Source: DASSSY01 sp035708205 (GTDB taxonomy: Bacteria; Bacteroidota; Bacteroidia; Chitinophagales; Chitinophagaceae). From it: a DNA stretch of 64,000 bases. Under the pieces are notes generated by a model that was given only the letters and a program-made list of their open reading frames with translations, was not told the DNA's origin and ran no database searches. The position numbers and the translations under genes are program-made. Numbering within the stretch: the first letter of the stretch is position 1; each line of letters starts with the position of its first letter. Below, piece by piece: positions 8,055 to 15,714 of this stretch. Location of the stretch: contig DASSSY010000004.1 in the NCBI GenBank assembly GCA_035708205.1, positions 186,001 through 250,000 of the forward strand. The letters are read 5' to 3'.

Positions 8055-8552
8055 TTATTTCTGTTCCGCCAGCTCTTTTATTTTTTCAAATAATTCAGCC
8101 TCTCCGCCTTCGGCAAAGCCGCTGTGCATATAGGCTATCTTTCCGTCTTTGCCGACAATAACAGTAAAAGGCACATTTTGAAAATTCAAAGCACGTTTCA
8201 GATCGGAGTTGGGATCCTGATAAGCGGGAAAGTCCCAGCCCTGGGACCGTGCGTAACTGCGCACCATGGCGGTGGCGCGACTGTCATCAACAGAAACGGT
8301 CATGTAATTGAAATCGGCGGCATTATGCCAGTCAGACAAATGTTCGCGAATGGCTTTAATTTCTTTTTTACAGGGTACGCACCAGGTCGCCCAAAAGCTA
8401 ATCATGGTTACTTTCCCGGGCGTAATGGTTTCATTGAAGGGAACACTGGCACCCTTTAGATCCTTGACATTTGTCGTGGGCAGCGAAGTAGATTGGGCAA
8501 ACGCCTGGACGCCCATAAAAGCAATAAGGGTGAATGCAATAAGCTTTTTCAT
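8055..8552 (-). CDS. TlpA-family exported thioredoxin-like protein
   Basis: A 165-residue thioredoxin-fold protein with a signal peptide (residues 1-20, ending AFAQ) and the redox motif WCVPC (C58 and C61) in ISFWATWCVPCKKE. The cis-proline segment NVPFTVIV follows. It is expected to act in the periplasm in thiol-disulfide exchange. It has no lipobox cysteine. It is divergent from a DUF6029 outer-membrane gene; in other Bacteroidota, as I recall, TlpA-like and DUF6029 genes also sit together, which suggests a shared role. Confidence 0.88.
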   Translation of the reverse strand: MKKLIAFTLIAFMGVQAFAQSTSLPTTNVKDLKGASVPFNETITPGKVTMISFWATWCVPCKKEIKAIREHLSDWHNAADFNYMTVSVDDSRATAMVRSYARSQGWDFPAYQDPNSDLKRALNFQNVPFTVIVGKDGKIAYMHSGFAEGGEAELFEKIKELAEQK

Positions 8553-8787
8553 GAGTTAAATTCTATTTTAATTAATAAACAACGGCCGTCTTGCTTGAAA
8601 AGCGAAGAGGGCAAATATAGTTTTTTTTGTCAAAGACGGCTTTCTTAATTTTCCCAAAAAAAGCCGGAAATAACCGGCAATTTGTCAACAGCCTGTAATT
8701 TTATGCTAAAAAAAATTACCTTGCGGGCATTTAAAATTTTGGAAACTTTTTAAGATTAGAATTTATTTTTTACTAAAAGTTTAATTC

Positions 8788-10389
8788 ATGAAGAAACGAT
8801 ACTTATTCTGCCTGGCCGGATTATTGGGTGGCGGGCTTTTCTTCGCACAGGAGAGCCATGCGCAGGATGCAGGACACCTTTCGGGCGATTTGATGCTGAA
8901 CGCGAATTTCTTTCAGCGGGACACTTCTATTGGTGCGGCCAATAATCAGCTCTACGATAATTACCTGAGCGGCGGCGAGGCATGGATGGGGCTGCGTTAT
9001 ACCAATTATGGCTTTACCGGTTATTTAAGGTTGGACGTCTTCAATAATTCCAATCTTAAAAATCCTACCCAGGCTTATTCCGGCTTTGGCATTGGCGCTT
9101 GGAGTATCAGTAAAGAATTTAAAGGCCTGACCATTACCGGTGGTTACATTTACGACCAGATTGGCAGCGGTATGATTTTCCGTTCTTACGAGGACAGGGG
9201 CCTGTTGATCGATAACGCTCTTGAAGGAGTTCGACTGGAATACAAAGTGGGCGACCATATTTCTTTAAAAGGGTTTACTGGCCAGCAAAAAAACATGTTT
9301 GACCGTTACAGCCCCGTCATTAAAGGATTTAATGCCGAAGGAGACTGGCAGTTGAGCGATAATGTGCACATTACCCCGGGACTTGGTACGGTCAACCGGA
9401 CTTTGGATAAGGCAAGCATGGATAACATCATCAGTAATGTCAACGCCATGCCGGACGACCGGAAATTTATTCCCAAATATAACATGTATGCTTTTACGGC
9501 CTATAATACATTAACAGCGGGTAATTTTACCTGGTATATTGAAGGCGCGTATAAAACAAAAGACCAGATTGCCGACTACGAGGGTAACCTGATCTTCAAA
9601 CCCGGCAATGTGGTTTATTCTACCTTGAGCTATGCCCAAAAAGGCATTGCCGTTACCTTGACGGGTAAAAGGACGGAAAATTTTGTGATGCGCACTTCGC
9701 CCAACCAGACGCAATTGGACGGCGTTATTAACTGGCAACCTTTGGTGGCGCAGATCCGGCCGCAACGTTTGATTGCCCGCTATTCCCCGGCTTCCCAGGA
9801 TTTGAGCGAAATGTCCTTTAACGGAACGCTGATGCTCAGTCCTTCCGATGATTATGATTTCAACCTGAGCTATACGCATATCAATACCTTGGAAGATCTG
9901 AAACTTTATCGTGAAATCTGGGGTGAGGCCAATATTCGTAGTGTGGATAACACCATTATAGATTTGGGGATTCAGGTGCTGCAATATAACCAGGCTTACT
10001 ATCAGTTCCATCCCGGTTATCCAATGTTGAAAGCTGTTACACCGTTTGCAGAAGTAACATATAGCTTCAGTCCTAAAAAATCGCTGGAAATCCAGGCGCA
10101 GTACATGGATACCAAGCAGGATTACGGCAGCTGGCTCTATTTAGGCGCTGAATTTGACATTGCCCCCAAATGGGCCTTTGCCGTTTCGGACATGTATAAT
10201 ATCAAACCGGCTAATCCGGCAAATGATGACAAGCACTATTACAATGTCTTTGTTTCCTATACCAAAGGTGCCCACCGCTTTTCGCTGGCTTATGTGAAAC
10301 AGGTGGACGGCATTAACTGTACCGGTGGCGTATGCCGCTATGAGCCTGCCTTTAGCGGTTTGAAACTGAATATTACCTCAAGTTTTTAA
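8788..10389 (+). CDS. DUF6029-type outer-membrane beta-barrel protein
   Basis: A 533-residue exported protein: the signal peptide ends near residue 26 (SHAQ), and the rest is a series of amphipathic strands with aromatic and glycine alternation, ending in a C-terminal phenylalanine (ITSSF), as in outer-membrane barrels. I place it in the DUF6029 group from the opening GHLSGDLMLNANFFQRDTSIGA and the context. No biochemical function is known to me. A TACCTTG element lies about 65 bases upstream as a possible promoter. The divergent neighbour is an exported thioredoxin-like protein. A strong terminator follows. Confidence 0.7.
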   Translation: MKKRYLFCLAGLLGGGLFFAQESHAQDAGHLSGDLMLNANFFQRDTSIGAANNQLYDNYLSGGEAWMGLRYTNYGFTGYLRLDVFNNSNLKNPTQAYSGFGIGAWSISKEFKGLTITGGYIYDQIGSGMIFRSYEDRGLLIDNALEGVRLEYKVGDHISLKGFTGQQKNMFDRYSPVIKGFNAEGDWQLSDNVHITPGLGTVNRTLDKASMDNIISNVNAMPDDRKFIPKYNMYAFTAYNTLTAGNFTWYIEGAYKTKDQIADYEGNLIFKPGNVVYSTLSYAQKGIAVTLTGKRTENFVMRTSPNQTQLDGVINWQPLVAQIRPQRLIARYSPASQDLSEMSFNGTLMLSPSDDYDFNLSYTHINTLEDLKLYREIWGEANIRSVDNTIIDLGIQVLQYNQAYYQFHPGYPMLKAVTPFAEVTYSFSPKKSLEIQAQYMDTKQDYGSWLYLGAEFDIAPKWAFAVSDMYNIKPANPANDDKHYYNVFVSYTKGAHRFSLAYVKQVDGINCTGGVCRYEPAFSGLKLNITSSF

Positions 10390-10408
10390 CCGTCGGAGCA
10401 CCCTATTT

Positions 10409-10441
10409 TAAAAAAGCAACGTTTTCGGACGTTGCTTTTTT
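10409..10441 (+). terminator. Terminator after the DUF6029 gene
   Basis: AAAAGCAACGT and ACGTTGCTTTT form a perfect stem around a TTTCGG loop, flanked by A and T runs, 20 bases after the stop. The symmetry would allow it to work in both directions. Confidence 0.85.
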
Positions 10442-10623
10442 GGGCCGGAAAGTTTTTCCATATATTAATGATTTATACCATTCCGACAGCCGCTTAGTAC
10501 CGCTGAAATACAGGTTCTTCCACCTGTGGTTGCGTGTCATACCAATCATAGAAGCATATCATTTATTAGTAAAATGATATCATACGAATGATCTGCATTA
10601 ATCTTTTCACCGCTCAATTAGTC

Positions 10624-10631
10624 TAAATTTG
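10624..10631 (+). promoter_or_regulatory. -7 promoter box for the DUF4476 gene
   Basis: TAAATTTG fits TANNTTTG and lies 37 bases before the ATG at 10669. The rest of the 10442-10668 gap shows no feature I recognise beyond short A+T-rich inverted sequence near 10555-10580. Confidence 0.5.
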
Positions 10632-10668
10632 CCAGGCTTTATTATCGCAATTAAATCATTAGTCCATT

Positions 10669-11406
10669 ATGAAAAAGCTATTGTTCTTGTCGCTCATTTT
10701 GCTGTTCTGTGCTTCGGTTGGATTTGCACAATCCCGGCGCAGCACCATTCGCTTCAGCCTGAGTGACGGCAGCCGGATTGCAGTGGCCATGAACGGCCGT
10801 TATTTTGACAAGACGGGACGCGGCCTTACCGTTGGTGACGTCCCCGGCAGAAAACTGGATGTGAAAATTTACCGCTACCGGCCCTATGCCCGTAGAAGTG
10901 GCGGCAAGGCGACTTTGGTATTTAGCGGTAAAATCAAGATTGAGAAGGGAGGCACTTATGATGCGGTTGTCGATGCCCAAACCGGTCAGTTGTACCTGAC
11001 CGAGGTTAACAACCTGGATAATATTGTTGGGAAACTGCCTCCGCCGGAAGCCAACCAGCCGGTTGATGAGACACCAGGGATTACCGAGAGTGCTATGCCC
11101 CACGTGCCGGCGGCCGGGTCTTCGCCGGCGCTGCAACAGTTGAAAACGAAAATGTACGGGCAAATCTCAGATGCGAAAAAATTAAAAACAGCATTGCATT
11201 TTTTGCAAAAACAAAATAGCCTGAATGCGGAAGACCTTCGCCTGATCTGTTCCTGGTTGCTTTTCGACGACAACAGGCTGAGCTTCGTTCGACAGGCTTA
11301 TGATAAAGTATCCGACAAGGAAAATTTAGGCAGTGTCCGTTCTGTATTTACGGAAACTGCCAATCAGCAGGCTTTTGACCGGATGCTGAAAGAGAAACAA
11401 CCGTAA
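10669..11406 (+). CDS. DUF4476 domain-containing exported protein
   Basis: A 245-residue protein. Residues 1-20 form a signal peptide (ending GFAQ). A beta-rich N-terminal part (about 25-115) contains SDGSRIAVAMNGRYFDKTG, a proline-rich linker covers about 120-155, and a helical C-terminal DUF4476 domain covers about 160-242, with LKTALHFLQKQNSLNAEDL and SFVRQAYDKVSD. DUF4476 is frequent in Bacteroidota and has no known activity. The gene stands alone with its own -7 box. Only the C-terminal domain assignment is firm. Confidence 0.75.
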   Translation: MKKLLFLSLILLFCASVGFAQSRRSTIRFSLSDGSRIAVAMNGRYFDKTGRGLTVGDVPGRKLDVKIYRYRPYARRSGGKATLVFSGKIKIEKGGTYDAVVDAQTGQLYLTEVNNLDNIVGKLPPPEANQPVDETPGITESAMPHVPAAGSSPALQQLKTKMYGQISDAKKLKTALHFLQKQNSLNAEDLRLICSWLLFDDNRLSFVRQAYDKVSDKENLGSVRSVFTETANQQAFDRMLKEKQP

Positions 11407-11408
11407 AG

Positions 11409-11606
11409 CTATCGGATGGAAGGAATAAGGCTGTAGACTAAGTTCATCAGAGATTCCTGATGAAACAAACCCGAAAAATGGTGCACGCCCGGATTAATAT
11501 GAATCAGTGCACCCAGAAACATAATCCCTATCCCCAATGCCAGAAAGGCAATGCAACCTGTGAGCAGCCAGGCGTTAGATTGGATATGTTTTTTTCCGAA
11601 TGGCAT
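11409..11606 (-). CDS. Small single-pass membrane protein, unknown
   Basis: A 65-residue frame with a basic N terminus (MPFGKKHIQS) and a strong hydrophobic helix at about residues 13-36, followed by a polar tail. I do not recognise a family. It begins 46 bases after comB on the same strand and ends 2 bases from the convergent DUF4476 gene, so it fills the space neatly and could be a comB operon member. The ribosome-binding context is uninformative, as is usual in this phylum. It could also be chance. Confidence 0.45.
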   Translation of the reverse strand: MPFGKKHIQSNAWLLTGCIAFLALGIGIMFLGALIHINPGVHHFSGLFHQESLMNLVYSLIPSIR

Positions 11607-11652
11607 TTTTTGCTTAACAAATTGCTGTAAAGGTATGGTTTTATTTTAATAT

Positions 11653-12411
11653 TCAGAAATTTTCGATTTCCGTTAAGGAGATTGCCTGTTGCGGCACAAG
11701 GAAGGGGTCTTTAAATATCGGAACGACCGGGTGCTTATTTATACTGCAGCAATACGCCATGTCTTGCTCTAAATGGAACTGGGACAAGCGGTGATAATGA
11801 GATCCTGATTTCATAAAATCCAATAAAGACGCGGCTTCCTGGGATTGACGGTACAGCGATAAAGCTATAAAAGAGCTATCGCAAGACCGTTGAAAATACT
11901 CGTCAATCCTTTGGATAACAGCGCCGGCAAATAAAGTGTCTTCCAGGTTTTCTTTATCACGCCAGCCGGCACAGGCCAGTAAGATGTCTTTCCCACTATT
12001 GACGAGATATTGGCAAAGCACATCTAAATTCAGGAATGAGCCAATGACGATTTCATCGGCTTCTTTGACTAAATGGAGCAGGCGGGTGCCGTTAGTTGTC
12101 GTCAACGCAAGAACCTTTCCTGAAATTACTTCCGGCAGGTATTCCGAGGGCGAGTTACCGCCTTGCAGGCCTTCAATGACTTTGCCGTCCCGCTCGCCTG
12201 CGGTCATGAACCGGGGCTGTTCTTTTTCGAGACGTAAACATTCTTCAACCGTGGCTACCGGAATCACGGCTTTGGCGCCATTGTCCAGTGCCGCGCAAAT
12301 GGTTGATGTGGCCCTGAAAATATCGATGACTACAACAATGGTATTACTTAAATCATACAGTGGAATCAGCGCCGGTGACAGGCAGGTAAAAAGTTGCGGT
12401 TTTGCTCCCAT
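11653..12411 (-). CDS. comB: ComB-like 2-phosphosulfolactate phosphatase
   Basis: A 252-residue protein of the ComB family. Visible motifs include VVVIDIFRATSTICAAL, the QGGNSPSEY stretch, LTTTNGTR and CAGWRDKENLEDTLFAG. The family enzyme removes phosphate from 2-phosphosulfolactate, a step towards coenzyme M in archaea; in bacteria without coenzyme M it may serve sulfolactate or sulfonate metabolism, and the real substrate here is unknown. It is followed by a small membrane protein and preceded, 36 bases upstream on the same strand, by a PnuC-type transporter. Confidence 0.85.
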   Translation of the reverse strand: MGAKPQLFTCLSPALIPLYDLSNTIVVVIDIFRATSTICAALDNGAKAVIPVATVEECLRLEKEQPRFMTAGERDGKVIEGLQGGNSPSEYLPEVISGKVLALTTTNGTRLLHLVKEADEIVIGSFLNLDVLCQYLVNSGKDILLACAGWRDKENLEDTLFAGAVIQRIDEYFQRSCDSSFIALSLYRQSQEAASLLDFMKSGSHYHRLSQFHLEQDMAYCCSINKHPVVPIFKDPFLVPQQAISLTEIENF

Positions 12412-12447
12412 GGCGCAAAAATAAACAGAATCTGTAAGGATTGCGGA

Positions 12448-13110
12448 TTAAATTTCGCTCAGTCGCTTAGTTTTTGGCGTTCTTTCTCGTGCTTCCGGTT
12501 CTGCATTCATTATTTTTTTCCATTTGTAATACCCCAAAACAGCGACGGTGAACAAAAAGACGGTTAAAAGCGTGGTCAGCAATAAATGTTTATACAGTAA
12601 AAGAGGAATGGCGGCCGCGTTAGAAATGTTGAGTACGATCCAGTTTTCAATCTTACGCCTGGCTAACAGCCACATGCCTGCCCAGGCTACGGACGAAACG
12701 AAAGCGTCGGCCATAGGGGTATTGGAATCCGTCCACCGGCTCAGGACAATGTACATGAGCGCAAATGCCGCTGCAAAGATGCCTGTGGCGGTGAGCCTTT
12801 CGGAGCGGTTTGCCTTTGAAATGGGAATGGTATCGTTGTTTTGACGACGCTGTGTCCAGACCACCCAGCCATAGATGCTCATGGCCAGGTAATACAGGTT
12901 CAGCGAGGCGTCTGCATACAGCCGGACGGTTGGCTGTACAAAGATCCAAATGTAAATGATGGTGCTGATGATACCGGCGGGATACAGCCAAACTTTGTTC
13001 CGATAAGCCAGGAGCACTTCGCAAACAGCAAATAAGACGGCAACCAGTTCCAAAACCGTGGCATGTTGCCATTCCGATTGCATATACGTTGCGATAGTAT
13101 CCCAGTTCAT
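12448..13110 (-). CDS. pnuC: PnuC-family vitamin transporter
   Basis: A 220-residue membrane protein with about seven helices. The family motif region YPAGIISTIIYIWIFVQPTVRLYADASLNLYYLAMSIYGW is visible as YPAGIISTIIYIW and NLYYLAMSIYGWVVW. PnuC proteins take up nicotinamide riboside by facilitated diffusion with intracellular trapping; the close relatives PnuT and PnuX take up thiamine and riboflavin. No TPP or FMN riboswitch and no TonB receptor gene is adjacent, which weakly favours nicotinamide riboside. nadB and nadE lie about 16 kb away. Confidence 0.85.
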   Translation of the reverse strand: MNWDTIATYMQSEWQHATVLELVAVLFAVCEVLLAYRNKVWLYPAGIISTIIYIWIFVQPTVRLYADASLNLYYLAMSIYGWVVWTQRRQNNDTIPISKANRSERLTATGIFAAAFALMYIVLSRWTDSNTPMADAFVSSVAWAGMWLLARRKIENWIVLNISNAAAIPLLLYKHLLLTTLLTVFLFTVAVLGYYKWKKIMNAEPEARERTPKTKRLSEI

Positions 13111-13137
13111 GGGGCGAAAATAATCAAAAAGGTAAAT

Positions 13138-13169
13138 TTTTGGTTGATAAGAAAAATATTTTACCTTTG
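13138..13169 (+). promoter_or_regulatory. Promoter of tRNA-Met
   Basis: A TTTTTG -33 element at 13137-13142 and TACCTTTG at 13162-13169 are 19 bases apart, which is the Bacteroidota promoter layout. It ends 28 bases before the mature tRNA. Confidence 0.65.
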
Positions 13170-13197
13170 CACTCCTTTATGATGACATAAAGGTTAG

Positions 13198-13271
13198 GGC
13201 GAGGTAGCTCAGATGGTTAGAGCGCAGGATTCATAACCCTGAGGTCTCGGGTTCAACTCCCGATCTCGCTA
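13198..13271 (+). tRNA. tRNA-Met (anticodon CAT)
   Basis: A 74-base cloverleaf: acceptor GGCGAGG pairs with TCTCGCT (two G-T pairs), D stem GCTC/GAGC, anticodon loop TTCATAA with CAT at 13232-13234, T stem TCGGG/CCCGA, discriminator A. The CCA end is not encoded. The pair closing the anticodon loop (31-39) is A-C, a mismatch. It lacks the initiator features of unpaired base 1, so it is the elongator; the isoleucine tRNA with lysidine also reads CAT in DNA and cannot be fully excluded. Confidence 0.93.
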
Positions 13272-13280
13272 CGGATAGAG

Positions 13281-13318
13281 ACAGGAAAATGATGGTGCCA
13301 TCGTTTTCCTGTTTTTTT
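13281..13318 (+). terminator. Terminator after tRNA-Met
   Basis: ACAGGAAAA-GATGG pairs with CCATC-TTTTCCTGT with one internal mismatch, followed by seven T residues, 10 bases after the tRNA. Confidence 0.85.
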
Positions 13319-13407
13319 GTGTTGGGAAAATTTGAATGGTGGAGTTACATTGCGCTTCAATAATAGCAAATTATGCTGTTCAGCGACAAAATTTAAAACT
13401 TGATAAA

Positions 13408-13452
13408 TTTCCGGACAGGATTTTAGGCTCTACCTAAAATCTGTCCGGAAAT
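13408..13452. repeat. Long inverted repeat
   Basis: TTTCCGGACAGGATTTTAGG (13408-13427) is matched by its reverse complement at 13433-13452, apart from one bulged G, around a six-base loop. There is no T run directly after it, so it is not an obvious terminator, and no gene lies immediately upstream. It lies between the tRNA terminator and an ATPase gene remnant, and may be an end or a scar of lost mobile DNA. Confidence 0.6.
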
Positions 13453-13589
13453 GAACTGTTAATCAATCAAATTGGTTTCGCTATTAGGGAGTCAGGTTGT
13501 CTTTCTTTGATCAAATCTCAGGCTTTTTCCTTTGGTTTAATGAGTTGAATACCGTACTTTTTTGACATTTTTAAAGTTGTACTTTAGAA

Positions 13590-13915
13590 ATGTCAGAAGG
13601 AACAAGATTTATAGGACGGCAATTACGCCGGGAATTAATCAGACTGTCGGATTTGTATGCCGTTATTGGCTTACCGGCCCCAGGCAGTTCGGTGAGGCTT
13701 TTTATGCAAAAATCAGTTTGCGAAGTAGCAGTACATCAATGCTTATGTAATCAAATCGGCTAAGGCGTTTACCAAAGGCTTCGTTAAAAACCTGGATTAT
13801 TTACGCTAAGTAGCCGGAAAGGATGTTGTATCCACTCAGGTCATTTATGATGGCGAAAATGACATTTACAGCCACGAAAACGGCCTGATGAACTTCAGGA
13901 TAATAGTTTGATAGC
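13590..13915 (+). pseudogene. Remnant of an AAA ATPase with a DUF4143-type C terminus
   Basis: Three frames each hold part of one gene. After an ATG at 13590, one frame reads MSEGTRFIGRQLRRELIRLS. Another then reads WLTGPRQFGEAF, a damaged Walker A segment (normally LTGPRQSGKTTL). A third, from about 13737, reads NAYVIKSAKAFTKGFVKNLD and VVSTQVIYDGEND up to NGLMNFR at about 13905, which is the C-terminal end of such ATPases. The middle of the protein is deleted and stops interrupt each frame, so no product is expected. The assignment rests on recalled family motifs. Confidence 0.7.
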
Positions 13916-13940
13916 CGGGTGGAATAAACGCCTGTGACCA

Positions 13941-15635
13941 TCAATAACTGTCATATTCCTTTCGGGAGATATTCCAGCGCAGGCCGCCGTAAAGGCCAAG
14001 CATATTGGTATTGGTTTTTTCTCCGCTGATTTGCCATTGCCATTTTGTAAGGCCTCCTTCTAAAAATAGGTTTGGCCGGATTTCATAGGCAAGGTTCAGG
14101 TTTAAGTACAAGGCCTTTCGGTTGATTCCCGGAATCCAGCCCTCAACCATATTACTGGTACGAGTGTCTTCATTCTTCAGGATATCCACGCCATTACTTT
14201 CCTGGGCGGTATTTTCGGTGCCCCGGACAGAAAAAGAAGCCTTGGCCTGGACATACAGTTTATTGATCGGGTTATAGTCAATGTGACCGATTATTTCGGC
14301 GAAGCCGGCGCCGTAAGGCTCTGCCAGTGGCTGGTTGAAATGAGTATAATCGGCATTGTCGCCAGATGTCATATAGGTAAAAGGGCGGACATAGTTAACC
14401 TCTCCCTGCAGATCCAGGTTGGATACGGTAAAAGCGTCAAAATATTTGCCGCCAAGCTGAACCGCGAATTGATTACCCCACCAGTCATTATCGCTTAATT
14501 TTGAAAGGTCGAGGCGGTCTAAATAGGCCTGGCCATAAAATTGGAAATGGCGCAGGGCGATGGCTTTAAACCACAAGCCCAATGATGTTTTCTGTTCCGC
14601 GCCTAAGGACCGTGCCAGGGTTTGATAACCAATTACGGGCACTAAATCCGTTGCCTTTAGGTTATCAACACCGGCAAATACGGAAGATTCGAACAGTCCG
14701 ATATTGAGCCATGGCCTTGCCTGATAGCCTAATTGGTGTATGGCGGCATATTTTTGTTCTAAGCGATGGCTGCCGTACATATTGGCATAGTCGGCCGTAA
14801 GCTGTAAAAACAGGCTCTGATAGCCCCACCGGTGCCAATGTGTCCGAAGACGGAGGAAGGTCGCGGGCGGAGCATAATCCGAGTTGATTAAACTTCTCAT
14901 GCCCACTCCCGAAAAGTTCTGGTCATAGCCGAAAGTAATATTGAGACGATCATGGAATAGAGAAGCGTCCAAGTAGCCTTTGGCCATAAAAAAATCGTAG
15001 TTGCCGGTCTCTGAACGTCCGTAGAAGGTCATACCGGGATAAGTATGAAATTGCCGTTCAAAAGACTGGACATAAGAAAACGGCCGTTCCTGATCGTCGG
15101 CCATCATGGTGTAAAAACCGATCTTGTTCAAAATTCTTCCCCGGAATTCTATGCCCCGGGTATTGATATACCCGATTTTATCGACATCTTTTTCTTTAAT
15201 GGCTTCCGTATAAACAACAGGATTGACCACCAGAAAGAAATTATCGGTATGCACATGGATCATGTCCGGCTGCACCTGGTAAAAATAGCGCAGGATGGGA
15301 CGTTTTGAAGGCACGGCCGCATCCAAGCCGTCGGCGGTTTCGGACCATTCGCTGCTGATGGATTTCGCCCGCTGGACCTGATATTGATCTTGTCGTGTAA
15401 GCGTTAAATCACCGTGAAGGATATTGACCCGTTGTTCCTCTATATAATCGATCGCGTCTTTCCGGGAAATGGGTCGGAATTCAAAGAAATAGGGAGAGAT
15501 AATGCCCGATTTTACTTCAATGCGTTCCAAAAGGTGTTCTTCAGGGCTATGCAGGGGTAGATAAGTAGTTTGTGCTTCAGACCAGAAAGGGTTGAGCAAG
15601 AAGACAAGAAACAGTAAATATAGATGGGGTTTCAA
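13941..15635 (-). CDS. Wzi/RemB-like outer-membrane beta-barrel protein
   Basis: A 564-residue exported protein: signal peptide at 1-21 (ending SEAQ), then a long run of alternating aromatic and polar strands typical of outer-membrane barrels. The layout, with LLERIEVKSGIIS near the N terminus and PGMTFYGRSETGNYDF in the middle, resembles Bacteroidota proteins annotated as capsule assembly Wzi family or gliding motility RemB. I cannot separate these, and the motif evidence is general. It stands alone on the minus strand between the ATPase remnant and the end of the nuo cluster. Confidence 0.55.
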   Translation of the reverse strand: MKPHLYLLFLVFLLNPFWSEAQTTYLPLHSPEEHLLERIEVKSGIISPYFFEFRPISRKDAIDYIEEQRVNILHGDLTLTRQDQYQVQRAKSISSEWSETADGLDAAVPSKRPILRYFYQVQPDMIHVHTDNFFLVVNPVVYTEAIKEKDVDKIGYINTRGIEFRGRILNKIGFYTMMADDQERPFSYVQSFERQFHTYPGMTFYGRSETGNYDFFMAKGYLDASLFHDRLNITFGYDQNFSGVGMRSLINSDYAPPATFLRLRTHWHRWGYQSLFLQLTADYANMYGSHRLEQKYAAIHQLGYQARPWLNIGLFESSVFAGVDNLKATDLVPVIGYQTLARSLGAEQKTSLGLWFKAIALRHFQFYGQAYLDRLDLSKLSDNDWWGNQFAVQLGGKYFDAFTVSNLDLQGEVNYVRPFTYMTSGDNADYTHFNQPLAEPYGAGFAEIIGHIDYNPINKLYVQAKASFSVRGTENTAQESNGVDILKNEDTRTSNMVEGWIPGINRKALYLNLNLAYEIRPNLFLEGGLTKWQWQISGEKTNTNMLGLYGGLRWNISRKEYDSY

Positions 15636-15714
15636 ATTTGCTTTTCTTTCAAAAGTAAACAGAAATAATCAAAGGTTATGTAAGCTATTCACTAATTCTT
15701 TGTTGGCAAACGGC

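Noticed and set aside
9511..10011. A 166-codon frame antisense to the DUF6029 gene
   Set aside because: It shows no family motif, and the sense frame is a clear outer-membrane protein.
12653..13072. A 139-codon frame within pnuC on the same strand
   Set aside because: It overlaps a clear PnuC frame and is rich in His, Arg and Cys in a way typical of an out-of-frame shadow.
13111..13197. TPP or other riboswitch upstream of the pnuC gene
   Set aside because: The gap to the tRNA is under 90 bases and lacks the conserved riboswitch core; the CTGAGG string nearby belongs to the tRNA.
13562..13750. A 62-codon plus-strand gene
   Set aside because: Its LTGPRQ segment identifies it as one frame of the decayed ATPase gene, not an independent gene.
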